A stretch of 64,000 bases of DNA from Sphingomonadales bacterium (GCA_016707885.1 JADJGU010000003.1:186001-250000), one strand, 5' to 3'. Counted from the first letter of the stretch, positions 9,397-19,117 are shown. The notes: a model not told the origin generated them from the letters alone. Program-made: numbers and translations.

Positions 9397-9770
9397 CGCG
9401 CTTTCCAAAAGCGCACATCCTGCCAGCCGATGCGACGACCAGTGCGATGATATCGGGGGCTGTGGCGGCCGTCGAAAACCCGGCACGGATGCCTGATTTG
9501 CCATTGGACGTAGCAGGCACGGCGTTTCAGGAGGCGGTTTGGCAGGAACTGCGTCGCATTCCGATTGGAGAAACCCGGACCTATGCAAACATTGCGGCAG
9601 CGGTTGGAAAACCCAAGGCAGTGCGCGCGGCAGGCTCGGCCAACGGTGCAAACAATGTCGCTGTGCTAATCCCATGCCACCGCGTTGTGCGAACCGATGG
9701 CAGTCTTGGCGGCTATGCCTATGGTCTGGAGCGAAAAGCAAAGCTGCTCGAGCGGGAAGGTGCTGGCTGA
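9264..9770 (+). CDS. ada: Methylated-DNA-protein cysteine methyltransferase half of ada
   Basis: Second half of the split ada gene, open from an ATG at 9264. It contains the ribonuclease-like N-lobe and the methyltransferase domain with the acceptor Cys in IPCHRVV (Cys138 of this frame), plus the upstream DNA-binding pattern GETRTYANIAAAVGKPKAVR. It transfers a methyl group from O6-methylguanine to its own Cys. The ATG lacks a good ribosome-binding site at normal spacing, so independent translation is uncertain; joining to the upstream frame at the A-run gives a standard Ada protein. Confidence 0.85.
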   Translation: MENGGAGVVIRWAVVDTSLGQMLVATTEKGICRLSFDEDEKALVARFPKAHILPADATTSAMISGAVAAVENPARMPDLPLDVAGTAFQEAVWQELRRIPIGETRTYANIAAAVGKPKAVRAAGSANGANNVAVLIPCHRVVRTDGSLGGYAYGLERKAKLLEREGAG

Positions 9771-9977
9771 CCCGGCACGCATCCCCATGCTATAACTTCC
9801 GTCATAGCCCGGATTCGCGGCTATTGGCGGATATCGCAGGGTTTTTACATCCCTGACTTAATAATACTAACGGTCTGTTCACCCTTTTCCGCCATAGCGA
9901 ATGCGATGCTGTGCGCAGTGCAGCTTGTTTTTCAAGCGTCACCCTGCGGGCTTCGCGTGGGTTGAAAGGGAATGGGT
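9771..9977. promoter_or_regulatory. Upstream region of the XrtA exopolysaccharide locus
   Basis: About 200 bp between ada and the first locus gene. It must contain the promoter for the downstream genes. A short dyad, CAGGG / CCCTG around a T-rich loop near 9838-9857, is visible and could weakly terminate ada. No recognisable operator was found. Confidence 0.4.
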
Positions 9978-10619
9978 ATGGGCAAATCGTTGAAGTTTAA
10001 AGCTTTGTTGGCAATCAGCGCCAGCAGCTTGGCAACCACCGGTTGTTCGTCGGTCGGTGGTTCGAATCTGCCCGCAGCCCCGGCCATTCCGGCCCAACAG
10101 CAGGCGAGCGATGAATATATAATTGGTCCGCTCGATCAGATCACCATCTTCGTCTGGCGCAATCCGGAATTGGGCGCGAAAGTGCAGGTTCGACCTGATG
10201 GCCGCATTACCACCCCTCTGATTACGGACATGCCGGCTGCCGGCAAGACCGCAACGATGCTGCAACAGGATATCAAGTTGCAGCTTTCGCAATATATCAA
10301 TGATCCGATCGTGTCAGTGATCGTCAACGAATTTGCCGCGACCAACAGCCAGCAGGTGAGGATTGTTGGCGCGACAGAAAAGCCAGCCTCTATTCCCTAT
10401 CGCGCGGACATGACATTGCTTGACGCAATGATTGCTGTTGGCGGGCTGTCCGAATATGCCGCAGGCAACAAGGCCCGGCTCGTCCGTCACAACAAGGCGA
10501 CCGGGCAAAGCCAGGAATATGCGCTGCGCATAGGCGACCTGATCAAGCGCGGCGACAGCAAAGCCAATGTCCTGCTGCAACCGGGCGATGTGATCATCAT
10601 CCCCGAAAGCATGTTCTAA
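9978..10619 (+). CDS. XrtA-associated polysaccharide export lipoprotein (Wza/EpsE type)
   Basis: Outer-membrane polysaccharide export protein, 213 residues. A lipoprotein signal ends LATTGC with the lipidated Cys at residue 23. The polysaccharide export domain begins at EYIIGPLDQITIFVWRNPEL, followed by a SLBB-type repeat (TEKPASIPYRADMTLLDAM). AAGGG at 9966-9970 favours the ATG at 9978 over that at 9972. It is the first gene of a ten-gene plus-strand cluster matching the exosortase A/PEP-CTERM exopolysaccharide systems and should form the outer-membrane channel. Confidence 0.9.
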   Translation: MGKSLKFKALLAISASSLATTGCSSVGGSNLPAAPAIPAQQQASDEYIIGPLDQITIFVWRNPELGAKVQVRPDGRITTPLITDMPAAGKTATMLQQDIKLQLSQYINDPIVSVIVNEFAATNSQQVRIVGATEKPASIPYRADMTLLDAMIAVGGLSEYAAGNKARLVRHNKATGQSQEYALRIGDLIKRGDSKANVLLQPGDVIIIPESMF

Positions 10620-10638
10620 AAGGTAGCGGCTCAGCGAT

Positions 10639-12138
10639 ATGAACGGATTGTACGACGAACTGCGCATCGCCGTCCACAGTGTGTGGAACCGCCGCTGGCT
10701 GGCGCTCGCCATCGCCTGGGGTGTGTGCCTGCTCGGCTGGCTGATCGTGTCGTTGATCCCCGCCAGCTATGAATCGAGCGCGCGCATCATGGTGCGAAGC
10801 CAGACGGTTCTATCTGAGAAGGTTGGGATTACTGCCAACGAACGGCGCAAGTCTGTCGAACGTTTGCAACAGACGCTTAACTCCTCCGCCAATTTGGAAA
10901 AGGTTGTCAAAGGTACGGATCTCGGGCGCTCTGTCGTTTCCGAGCAGGAATTGGCGAGCGCAATCGATGGTATTCGCAAGAACATCGCGATCAAGCCGGA
11001 TGTAACCAACGAAAACAGCTTTTCGATTGCGGCATCACACACGTCGCCAAAGATGGCGCGGGACATTGTGCAAAAGCTGATCGATATTGCCGAGGAAGAG
11101 AGCATCTCGGGTGACCGCGGCGAAATGAATACGACTCTGCGCTTCCTCGATGCGCAGCTTGAGGCACGGCAGAAAGACCTGCAGGAAGCAGAGGCGAAGC
11201 GGGTAGCATTTGAAACGCAGAATCTGGGTATGTTGCCTGGTGTGGGTTCGGTTTCGGCACGCATGGAAGCAGCTCGCGCCGAACTTGGTCAGATAGATTC
11301 GCAACTCATACAGGCGCGTAGTGCATTGTCCGCGTTGAACAGCCAGCTGGCGGGAACACCGCGAACGCTCGCCGGTGCCGGCGGCGGCGGCGGCAGTCCG
11401 TTGGCCTCGGCCCAGGGTGAACTCGCCTCGATGAAAGCGCGCGGCTATACCGATGACCATCCAGATGTCATCGCGATCAAGAGCCAGATTGCGGCCTTGC
11501 GTGCACAAAGTGCAGGCAGCGGCGGCGGCAACTACGGCATGCCGAATCCGGCTTATGCTTCGCTACAATCGATGAAGGCGGAACGCGAAGCTGCGGTTAC
11601 CGCACTATCCGCGCGCAAATCGGCCTTGCAATCCGACATGACCCAACTCGCGGCGAAGCAAACATCCGAACCCGGCGTGTCGGCGGAATATGCGCGGATC
11701 AATCGCGATTATGAGGTTCTGAAAACCCAATATGACAAACTGCTCACTGACCGCGAGGCGATCCGCCTGCGCAGGCAGGTAGAAAACCAGACGGGTGCGG
11801 TGCAATTTCAGGTTGTCGACAAGCCTGCCATTCCGGGTTCACCTGCGAAGCCGAACCGGCCGCTATTGCTTGCCATGGTGCTGCTCGCGGGCCTCGGCGC
11901 GGGCGCTGGAACGGCATTCGCGCTGGGCCATTTACAGACCAGTTTTCCCACAGCGGCCAAGTTGGAAAAAGCCAGCGGTTTGCCGGTCATCGGTAGCATT
12001 TCGCAAATGCTGACCAGCGCCCAGCGTGAAGAGCGCAAGAAAAAGATGAAAATGTTCGTCGGCGGCACCAGCGCATTGTTCGGTGTCTTTGTCTTGCTGG
12101 TCATCGTCGAATTCATCCAACGTGGCATGGCGGCATGA
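10639..12138 (+). CDS. XrtA-system polysaccharide chain-length determinant (Wzz/GNVR type)
   Basis: 499-residue inner-membrane co-polymerase. A membrane segment lies near residues 20-42 (LALAIAWGVCLLGWLIVSLI), a long coiled-coil periplasmic region follows (about 150-380, with a Gly-rich stretch), then a GNVR-like segment and two C-terminal hydrophobic stretches near 410-432 and 470-492. It would set chain length of the exopolysaccharide together with the tyrosine kinase downstream. It starts 19 bp after the export gene; its stop overlaps an ATG (ATGA) near the kinase start. Confidence 0.9.
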   Translation: MNGLYDELRIAVHSVWNRRWLALAIAWGVCLLGWLIVSLIPASYESSARIMVRSQTVLSEKVGITANERRKSVERLQQTLNSSANLEKVVKGTDLGRSVVSEQELASAIDGIRKNIAIKPDVTNENSFSIAASHTSPKMARDIVQKLIDIAEEESISGDRGEMNTTLRFLDAQLEARQKDLQEAEAKRVAFETQNLGMLPGVGSVSARMEAARAELGQIDSQLIQARSALSALNSQLAGTPRTLAGAGGGGGSPLASAQGELASMKARGYTDDHPDVIAIKSQIAALRAQSAGSGGGNYGMPNPAYASLQSMKAEREAAVTALSARKSALQSDMTQLAAKQTSEPGVSAEYARINRDYEVLKTQYDKLLTDREAIRLRRQVENQTGAVQFQVVDKPAIPGSPAKPNRPLLLAMVLLAGLGAGAGTAFALGHLQTSFPTAAKLEKASGLPVIGSISQMLTSAQREERKKKMKMFVGGTSALFGVFVLLVIVEFIQRGMAA

Positions 12139-12152
12139 AGGGGCCAGACAAA

Positions 12153-13112
12153 ATGAACAAGCATACCCCTATCAAGCCGCCGGCGTCTCTTCTCGAACGT
12201 GCGAACGAACTCTATGATTTTGGAGCAGCCCTGCGTGGCGGCGCACCCGCACCTGCGCCAATTGTTGATGAACAGACGCTAGAGACAGCACCGGCGCAGC
12301 CTGTCGCGCCCGCAGCTGCTCCGGCAGCAGTTGTGGCGTCACCAACTTCGGCTCCACGTTCGCCGACACGCGGATCGAAACCCGTCGCCAAGGTCGACCG
12401 GGAACGTCTGTTGTCGCTCAATTTCATCGATCCTTATGGCTCGGTTACCGGCCTTTCGGAAGAATTCCGTATCGTCAAACGCCAGCTTCTGTTGGCCGCA
12501 CGTGGGGGCAAGGGCGTTGACGCCATTCCGCATGGCGAGAGGATATTGATCTGCTCGGCCAACCCCAATGAAGGTAAAACCTTTTGCGCCGTCAACCTTG
12601 CACTGTCGATGGCGTCAGAAAAGGACAATCGCGTCCTTTTGGTCGATGCCGATTTCGCCAAGCCGAGCGTGCTGGCACGATTGGACATTGAGGGCGGACG
12701 TGGCCTGATGGATGCGCTGGCGGACCCCGCCATCGACGTTGAGGATCTTGTGATCGAAACCGACATTGACGGCCTGTCGATCCTGCCCGCGGGTGCGCAG
12801 ACCAATCAGGATACCGAATATCTGGCTGCGTCACGTACGGCTGCTGTGCTCGACCAACTTACCAGCCACGATCCTTCGCGCATCATCATTTTTGATTCTC
12901 CCCCCGCGCTGGCTGCGTCCCCCGCTTCGGTATTGGCATTGCATGTCGGGCAAGCGGTGATGGTCGTCCATGCGGATGTGACAACCGATAGTGCGTTGCG
13001 TGATGCACTCTCGCTGCTCAGTGGCTGCGAGCATATCCAGCTGCTTCTCAACCGTGCCAAATTCTCCCCAACTGGACGCAAGTTCGGCAATTATTATGGA
13101 TATGGAGCATAA
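12153..13112 (+). CDS. XrtA-associated tyrosine autokinase (BY-kinase)
   Basis: 319-residue cytoplasmic ATPase of the bacterial tyrosine kinase/MinD-like fold. It has a Pro/Ala-rich linker (about 35-75), Walker A NPNEGKTFCAVNLA, Walker A' VLLVDADFAKPSV and Walker B IIFDSPPAL. The C-terminus ends GNYYGYGA, a short Tyr cluster suited to autophosphorylation. AAGGGG at 12138-12143 favours the ATG at 12153; an ATG at 12135 overlapping the previous stop is possible. In these systems it works with the chain-length determinant to control polymer export. Confidence 0.9.
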   Translation: MNKHTPIKPPASLLERANELYDFGAALRGGAPAPAPIVDEQTLETAPAQPVAPAAAPAAVVASPTSAPRSPTRGSKPVAKVDRERLLSLNFIDPYGSVTGLSEEFRIVKRQLLLAARGGKGVDAIPHGERILICSANPNEGKTFCAVNLALSMASEKDNRVLLVDADFAKPSVLARLDIEGGRGLMDALADPAIDVEDLVIETDIDGLSILPAGAQTNQDTEYLAASRTAAVLDQLTSHDPSRIIIFDSPPALAASPASVLALHVGQAVMVVHADVTTDSALRDALSLLSGCEHIQLLLNRAKFSPTGRKFGNYYGYGA

Positions 13113-13113
13113 T

Positions 13114-14817
13114 ATGCCCAGACTATTCCTTCCCAAAGCAAAGCACGCGCTGCTGCTGGGCATGGCAGTTATTGCCGCGCCGCTGCCTGCATTTGCGCAG
13201 ATGTTGGAGACCGAATGGGAGCCGATGGACGCAGAATCTGCGCCGGTTAAATCGGATGCAGCTGCACCCAAAAGAGCATCGGCTGAACGTCAACGTCTGG
13301 ACGTCACCCCCTATATCGAGGCGCAGCAAGTTCTGCTTGCGGACCTTGATGACGGTGGCGACGTCCTGACCTATTCGACTATTGCTGTAGGTGTCGAAGC
13401 CTCAGTCAGCGAACGCAACGCACAGGCGCAGGTCAATGTCCGATATGAGCGGCTTATCGGGTATGACAGCAATGTCCGCGACCAGGATATCATCAGCGGC
13501 CTTGCACGCGGTACCGCGCGGTTGGGCAAGAATGTCAGTATTGAGGCGGGTGGTTATGCCAGCCGGTCAAAAATCGACAGTCGCGGTGTAACGCCGGGGA
13601 CGATATTGGGGCGAACCGACAATGTCAGCCAAGTCTATTCGATTTATACAGGTCCGACCTTCGCCGCACAGATTGATGACCTGTCGGTCGCTGCGGCCTA
13701 TCGCATGGGCTATACCAAGGCGGAAGATGGCAATGTCGGGCCGCTTGCTCCCGGCCAGATTGCAGGCCCTGCTTTTGACGATAGCGTCAGCTATTCGGCC
13801 AATGCCACCTTTGGCATGCAACCCGGACGCCTTCCTTTTGGCTGGGCTGTCGGTGGCGGTTGGGCGCGCGAGGATGCAAGCCAGCTCGACCAGCGATTTG
13901 ACGACCGCTATCTGCGCGCAGACATCACTGTACCGGTTTCGCCCACATTGGCGATGGTCGGCGGCGTCGGTTATGAAGATGTCGAAATTTCGGAGCGTGA
14001 TGCGCTGCGCGACGGCGCGGGCAACCCGATCACCACCGCCAGCGGTCGGTATATCACCGACCCCAATTCACCACGTCTGACTGCCTATGAAAGCGACGGT
14101 CTGATCTGGGATGCAGGCGTTTTGTGGCGGCCCAGCCGTCGCACCTCGCTCGAGGCGCGCTACGGCCATCGCTATGGCAGCGACACCTATTATGGCAGCT
14201 TCTCTTATGCGCCTTCCGAACGGTTGGGCGTCAACGTCTCGGTCTATGATACGGTGTCGGGTTTTGGCACCTCATTGAACCGGACACTGGCATCGCTACC
14301 CGGGCAGTTCACCACGATCCGCAACCCGCTGTCGGGCGATCTGGGCGGCTGTGCCTTTGGGCAGGCAGGGGCAACCTGTTTCAACAACGGGCTCGGTTCG
14401 CTGCGTCCCGCACCGTTCCGGACGCGTGGCATCACGGCATCGATGGTCACCAACGCAGGCGGATGGAGCACGGGCCTTGCCGCTGGCTATAACCGCCAGA
14501 AATTCCTGACTTCTGCATTTGGCGCATTGCCGGAATTGTCGGGGTTGGTGGATGAAAATTACTTCATTGTCGGCACCTTGGGTCGCGAACTCGATCGCCG
14601 TTCGCGCTTTGAAACCAATGTCTATGGCAACTATATCGACCCGGGCTTCAGCTTGGCACCGGATATCTATAATATCGGCGCCAACGCGGCTTATTATCGA
14701 CAGATATGGCGTGGGCTGACGGCGGGTGCTGCGGTCGGCATCGACAGTGTCAAACAGGAAGAATTTGACGGCGAAGTTTCGGCGTCGGCACTTCTCGGGA
14801 TGCGGTACAGCTTTTAA
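13114..14817 (+). CDS. PEP-CTERM/XrtA system-associated outer-membrane beta-barrel protein
   Basis: 567 residues, signal peptide ending APLPAFA-Q. The rest is a repetitive alternation of polar and hydrophobic beta strands with Tyr/Phe-rich turns and a C-terminal strand ending in Phe (LLGMRYSF), typical of a beta barrel. By position and pattern it matches the TIGR03016-like outer-membrane protein of exosortase A loci; its exact role is not known, perhaps polymer secretion. Start at ATG 13114 with GGAG six bases upstream; ATGs at 13096 and 13102 are in frame but would spoil the signal peptide. Confidence 0.82.
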   Translation: MPRLFLPKAKHALLLGMAVIAAPLPAFAQMLETEWEPMDAESAPVKSDAAAPKRASAERQRLDVTPYIEAQQVLLADLDDGGDVLTYSTIAVGVEASVSERNAQAQVNVRYERLIGYDSNVRDQDIISGLARGTARLGKNVSIEAGGYASRSKIDSRGVTPGTILGRTDNVSQVYSIYTGPTFAAQIDDLSVAAAYRMGYTKAEDGNVGPLAPGQIAGPAFDDSVSYSANATFGMQPGRLPFGWAVGGGWAREDASQLDQRFDDRYLRADITVPVSPTLAMVGGVGYEDVEISERDALRDGAGNPITTASGRYITDPNSPRLTAYESDGLIWDAGVLWRPSRRTSLEARYGHRYGSDTYYGSFSYAPSERLGVNVSVYDTVSGFGTSLNRTLASLPGQFTTIRNPLSGDLGGCAFGQAGATCFNNGLGSLRPAPFRTRGITASMVTNAGGWSTGLAAGYNRQKFLTSAFGALPELSGLVDENYFIVGTLGRELDRRSRFETNVYGNYIDPGFSLAPDIYNIGANAAYYRQIWRGLTAGAAVGIDSVKQEEFDGEVSASALLGMRYSF

Positions 14818-14847
14818 GCCTTAGCGACAGGAAAGATTGGATAAATC

Positions 14848-15969
14848 ATGTACGATCAATTTTACGGCCTGTCCGGACGTCCGTTCCAGCTGACCCCCGA
14901 TCCGCATTATTATTTTGAAAGCGGCACGCACCGCAAGGCGCTATCCTATCTGGGCTACGGCCTTGCCCAAGGCGAAGGTTTCATCGTTATCACGGGTGAG
15001 GTTGGATCGGGTAAATCGACACTGGTCAGCCATTTGATGCAAACCATCGACAAAGCCCGGTTGACCGCAGCAACGGTGGTGACCAGCCAGCTCGACGGCG
15101 AAGACATGGTGCAGATGGCCGCGGAAAGCTTCGGCATCGACACGCGCGGCCTCGACAAGGCATCTACGCTCAAGGCGATCGAGAATTTCCTCCATGCCGA
15201 AGCGCGCGCCGGACGCCGTTGCCTGTTGGTGGTCGACGAAGCACAAAATCTGGCGATCGATGCGCTCGAAGAGCTGCGCATGCTGTCCAACTTCCAGCTT
15301 GGTTCAACCGCGCTTTTACAGATTTTCCTGCTCGGTCAGCCGGAGTTTCGCGATCTGGTGCAAGGCGCGCCTGAATTGGAACAGCTGCGCCAGCGGGTGA
15401 TTGCGACGCACCATCTAGAGGCGATGGATGCCGATGAGGTTGAGCCCTATGTAATTCACCGCCTTCAACGCGCAGGCTGGACCGGTCGTCCCCAACTGAA
15501 GCCCGATGCCTTTGCAGCATTGTTTGATGAAACCGGCGGTGTGCCGCGCAAACTGAATGCCTTGATGAACCGGGCGCTGCTGATGGGCGCAGTCGAACAG
15601 CTCGAAACGCTGAATGGCGATCTGATTTCAGCGGTGATTGCGGATATGACAGGCAAGCGCTTCGCCTATGAAGCGCCGCTTTCGGACCATGCGCCTGCCG
15701 AAGCCATCGCCCATTTCGAACGTCAGGCCGCTGCCGAGGTCGCCAAGCCCATCTCGATTGCGGCGGCAGCACCGGTCGCTACAGCGGCACCAGCGCATTC
15801 CGTCGACCAGGCCGCAATCGCTGCCTTGCACGGCCGGATTGAACGGCTTGAAACCCATATGGTCGAACAGGATGCCGTCCTGCGCCGGGTGCTTGCAATG
15901 TTGATCGATTGGATGGAAAAGGAAAACCAGACGCTTGCTGGTGAAATCCGTTCAATCCGCGCGGCCTAG
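14848..15969 (+). CDS. XrtA-associated AAA ATPase (ExeA-like)
   Basis: 373-residue AAA/GspA-type ATPase. It begins MYDQFYGLSGRPFQLTPDP, has Walker A GEVGSGKSTLVS, Walker B CLLVVDEAQNL and an arginine-containing sensor region. The C-terminal 100 residues are an Ala/Pro-rich linker and a coiled coil (LHGRIERLETHMVEQDAVLRR begins it). It matches the ATPase conserved in exosortase A loci (TIGR03015 type); the family resembles ExeA of secretion systems, but its partner here is not established. It begins 30 bp after the beta-barrel gene. Confidence 0.9.
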   Translation: MYDQFYGLSGRPFQLTPDPHYYFESGTHRKALSYLGYGLAQGEGFIVITGEVGSGKSTLVSHLMQTIDKARLTAATVVTSQLDGEDMVQMAAESFGIDTRGLDKASTLKAIENFLHAEARAGRRCLLVVDEAQNLAIDALEELRMLSNFQLGSTALLQIFLLGQPEFRDLVQGAPELEQLRQRVIATHHLEAMDADEVEPYVIHRLQRAGWTGRPQLKPDAFAALFDETGGVPRKLNALMNRALLMGAVEQLETLNGDLISAVIADMTGKRFAYEAPLSDHAPAEAIAHFERQAAAEVAKPISIAAAAPVATAAPAHSVDQAAIAALHGRIERLETHMVEQDAVLRRVLAMLIDWMEKENQTLAGEIRSIRAA

Positions 15970-15999
15970 CCGCCGACCGGCAGAATAAGGAAATCATTT

Positions 16000-16845
16000 G
16001 TGCGCAACGCACTATCTGTCGATGTTGAAGACTGGTTTCATGTCGGCGCTTTCGAACGCGTCATAAAGCATGATGATTGGGCGGGGCTTGAATGCCGCGT
16101 TGAACGTAACACCGACATCTTGCTCGACATGTTTGACGCGAGCGGGATTAAGGCAACATTTTTCACTTTGGGCTGGGTTGCCGAACGCTATCCGGCATTG
16201 ATGCGGCGCATAGCGGATGCCGGGCACGAATTGGGCAATCATGGCTCAAACCATGACCGGGTGTTCACCCTGACGCCGCAGCAATTTGCCGAGGATATTG
16301 ATCGCGCGCGCAAGACCATCGAGGATATGAGTGGCACGAAAGTCACCGGCTATCGGGCACCCAGTTTCTCGATTGATAAGCGCACCCCATGGGCGCATCA
16401 GGTGCTGGCCGAACAGGGCTATGTCTATTCATCCAGCGTCGCACCAATCCAGAGCGACCATTATGGCTGGCCCGAAGCGCCGCGCTTTGCTTTCAAGCCT
16501 GTGGCGGGCGCTGACCTGATCGAAATTCCGGTGACGACTGCGGTATTTGCGGGAAAGCGGCTGGCAGCAGGCGGTGGCGGCTATTTCCGGCTTTTGCCTT
16601 ATGCCTTTTCCCGATGGGCGATGCGGCAGGTCAATGATGATGATAAGCGCCCTGCGATCATCTATTTCCACCCGTGGGAAATCGATCCGGGCCAGCCGCG
16701 TGTGGCGAATGCGCCCATCAAATCCAAGCTGCGCCATTATACCAATTTGGGGGCGATGCAGGGCAAGCTGCAGCGCCTCATATCCGATTTTGAATGGGAT
16801 CGGCTCGATGCGATTGTCGCGGAAGAACAAGGGCGGATGGGATGA
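16000..16845 (+). CDS. XrtA-system polysaccharide deacetylase
   Basis: 281-residue NodB-homology deacetylase. It has the catalytic SVDVEDWFHV (metal-binding Asp pair) and NHGSNHDRV (metal-binding His), and ends with the YFHPWEIDPGQPR pattern typical of the exosortase-locus subgroup (TIGR03006 type). It would remove N-acetyl groups from the exopolysaccharide. The start is GTG 16000 with AAGGA eight bases upstream. Its stop overlaps the start of the next gene (ATGA at 16842). Confidence 0.93.
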   Translation: MRNALSVDVEDWFHVGAFERVIKHDDWAGLECRVERNTDILLDMFDASGIKATFFTLGWVAERYPALMRRIADAGHELGNHGSNHDRVFTLTPQQFAEDIDRARKTIEDMSGTKVTGYRAPSFSIDKRTPWAHQVLAEQGYVYSSSVAPIQSDHYGWPEAPRFAFKPVAGADLIEIPVTTAVFAGKRLAAGGGGYFRLLPYAFSRWAMRQVNDDDKRPAIIYFHPWEIDPGQPRVANAPIKSKLRHYTNLGAMQGKLQRLISDFEWDRLDAIVAEEQGRMG

Positions 16846-17915
16846 ATGCTCCCTTATTGTCTGAAACCATACTCCTTCGCCGTGCGGATTTGCGCGATGC
16901 GCCATATTGTGCGCAATTGGACGATTGGGTTCGTGTGCAGCAGGGTTCCACGCCCTTTCATCTGACGTCATGGCTCGCGGCCATCGCCCAAGCGACCGGC
17001 AATACCGCCTATGCCATCGTTGCCGAAAATGAAGCGGGCGACATCAACGGCATGGTACCATTGCATGTCATCGGCTCTCCCTTATTCGGTCGCGCTTTGG
17101 TGTCGAGCGGCTTTGCGGTTGGTGGCGGGATACTGGCCGGATCGCAGGGTGTGGCGGACCGGTTGGCCGATGCGGTCTGGGGTCTGGCAGTTGAGTTGAA
17201 ATGTCCGACCGCCGAACTGCGCGGCGGGGCGATCCCGCATCAGGGCTGGACTATCCAGAGCAACGCGCATGCCAATTTCGAAGCCGAACTGGCGGCTGAT
17301 GACGAAGCGCAGCTGCTCGCCATCCCGCGCAAGCAACGCGCAGAGGTGCGCAAGGGTCTCGACAAAGGGCTGGTTGTTGAAACCGGCAATGGCTCGCGCG
17401 ATCTGGATTGGCACTACCGCGTCTATGCCGAAAGCGTCCGCAACCTTGGCACGCCGGTGTTCCCGCGCGCACTGATGGCGGAGACGCTGAAGGCCTTTGG
17501 CGACGATGCCGATATCCTGACGGTGCTGTCAGATGGTCAGCCGGTGGCAAGTGTCTTGAGCCTCTATTTCAACGGCGCGGTGATGCCTTATTGGGGCGGG
17601 GGCGTGTGGCAGGCACGGGCGTTACGGGCGAATGACGTGATGTATTATGCGCTGATGAACCATGCACGGCGGCGCGGCTGCACACGCTTTGACTTCGGGC
17701 GATCGAAGGTGGAGTCCGGTGCCTATTTCTTCAAGAAAAACTGGGGGTTCGAGCCTGAACCTCTGTCCTATTCTACACGCGCCGCCGATGGCTCGGAGCC
17801 ACGCGACGTCAATCCGAATAGTACGAAATATAGGTCAGTTGTCTCTGTATGGCAGAAACTGCCACTACATATCGCCAACCTGATCGGTCCCTTGATTTCC
17901 AGAGGATTGGGTTGA
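16842..17915 (+). CDS. XrtA-associated FemAB-like acyltransferase
   Basis: 357-residue protein of the FemAB/GNAT fold, as found in exosortase A loci (TIGR03019 type). The central segment LLAIPRKQRAEVRKGLDKGL and the C-terminal RRGCTRFDFGRSKVESGAYF are the recognisable parts of the acetyltransferase-like domain. The function is probably aminoacyl or acyl transfer to the polymer or its precursor, not proven. The start ATG at 16842 overlaps the deacetylase stop, and its own stop shares a base with the next start (TGATG at 17913-17917), so the three genes are translationally coupled. Confidence 0.88.
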   Translation: MNAPLLSETILLRRADLRDAPYCAQLDDWVRVQQGSTPFHLTSWLAAIAQATGNTAYAIVAENEAGDINGMVPLHVIGSPLFGRALVSSGFAVGGGILAGSQGVADRLADAVWGLAVELKCPTAELRGGAIPHQGWTIQSNAHANFEAELAADDEAQLLAIPRKQRAEVRKGLDKGLVVETGNGSRDLDWHYRVYAESVRNLGTPVFPRALMAETLKAFGDDADILTVLSDGQPVASVLSLYFNGAVMPYWGGGVWQARALRANDVMYYALMNHARRRGCTRFDFGRSKVESGAYFFKKNWGFEPEPLSYSTRAADGSEPRDVNPNSTKYRSVVSVWQKLPLHIANLIGPLISRGLG

Positions 17916-19117
17916 TGCGCGAGATATTGTTCCTCGCCCACCGCGTCCCCTGGCCCCCGGATCGCGGCGACAAGATCCGTTCGTTCCACATCCTCAAAAA
18001 GCTGCAGTCGATGGCCTCGGTACATGTTGGCGCCTTTGCTGATGATGCCGGCGATGTCGAATGTGCTAAGGCACAAACAGCGGGGTTGGCTTCACTTCAT
18101 GTCGAAATACGCGACAAACCGCAGTGGTTTTCAGGGGTTGAAGCATTGGCCGGCGGTAAGCCGGTTTCGCTGACATCCTTCGGCTCCAAAGCTATGCAGG
18201 ATTGGGTCGACGAACGGCTGGCAAGTGGTGCGATAAGCCATATCTTCGTTTTTTCAGGCCAGATGGCGCAATATGTGCCCGCTGATTTCGACGGCCGCTT
18301 CATCATGGATTTTGTCGACGTCGATAGCGCCAAATTTGAAAGCTATGCGGAAGAGGGCAATGCTCTGATGCGCTGGGTCTATAAACGTGAAGGCAAAAAG
18401 CTTGCCGATTTTGAAGCGGAAACCGCTAAGCGTGCCGATGCGAGCCTGTTTGTCAGCGAGGCCGAGGCCAAGCTGTTTCGCGAACGCAGCGGTGCAAAAA
18501 ATGTCGCAGCATTGGGCAACGGCATCGACACGATTTTTTACGACCCTGTGGCCAAACAAAAGAAGCTCCACCCGGTCTTCCCCGATCCGCTGATCGTCTT
18601 CACCGGTCAGATGGACTATCGCCCCAATATCGAAGCGGTCAGCGATTTTGCCCGGAATACTTTACCCGCCATCCGAGAAGCACATCCAGAAACTACCTTT
18701 GCCATTGTGGGACGCAATCCGACGCCTGCTGTTGTCGAACTGTCGGCGCTTCCCGGCGTGCAGGTGACAGGCGCGGTCGATGATGTACGCACATGGCTTG
18801 CAGGCGCCGATGTCGTCGTTGCACCATTGCGCATTGCTCGCGGTATCCAGAACAAGGTGCTGGAGGCAATGGCGATGGCCAAGCCTGTTGTCGCGTCCAG
18901 CGCCGCCGCTGAAGGTATCGACGCGGTTGCTGGCAAGCATCTGCTGGTCGCCAAAAATGTTGAGGAAGAGGCCGCCAAGGTCTCGGCACTGCTGTCCGAT
19001 ACCGACGAACGCCTTCGACTGGGAGTGGAGGCTCGTGCGCATGTAATCACCCATTATGGCTGGGATGCACAACTGGCTCCACTTGATTCACTGATGGAAG
19101 CCGGAGCGGAGAAATGA
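17915..19117 (+). CDS. XrtA-associated glycosyltransferase (GT4 type)
   Basis: 400-residue glycosyltransferase of the exosortase A-associated family (TIGR03087 type). It begins MREILFLAHRVPWPPDRGDK and has a GT-B fold; the C-terminal donor-binding part includes VAPLRIARGIQNKVLEAMAM with the conserved Glu. It likely adds a sugar to the lipid-linked repeat unit at the cytoplasmic face. AGAGGA lies about eight bases before ATG 17915. The stop overlaps the exosortase start (ATGA at 19114). Confidence 0.92.
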   Translation: MREILFLAHRVPWPPDRGDKIRSFHILKKLQSMASVHVGAFADDAGDVECAKAQTAGLASLHVEIRDKPQWFSGVEALAGGKPVSLTSFGSKAMQDWVDERLASGAISHIFVFSGQMAQYVPADFDGRFIMDFVDVDSAKFESYAEEGNALMRWVYKREGKKLADFEAETAKRADASLFVSEAEAKLFRERSGAKNVAALGNGIDTIFYDPVAKQKKLHPVFPDPLIVFTGQMDYRPNIEAVSDFARNTLPAIREAHPETTFAIVGRNPTPAVVELSALPGVQVTGAVDDVRTWLAGADVVVAPLRIARGIQNKVLEAMAMAKPVVASSAAAEGIDAVAGKHLLVAKNVEEEAAKVSALLSDTDERLRLGVEARAHVITHYGWDAQLAPLDSLMEAGAEK

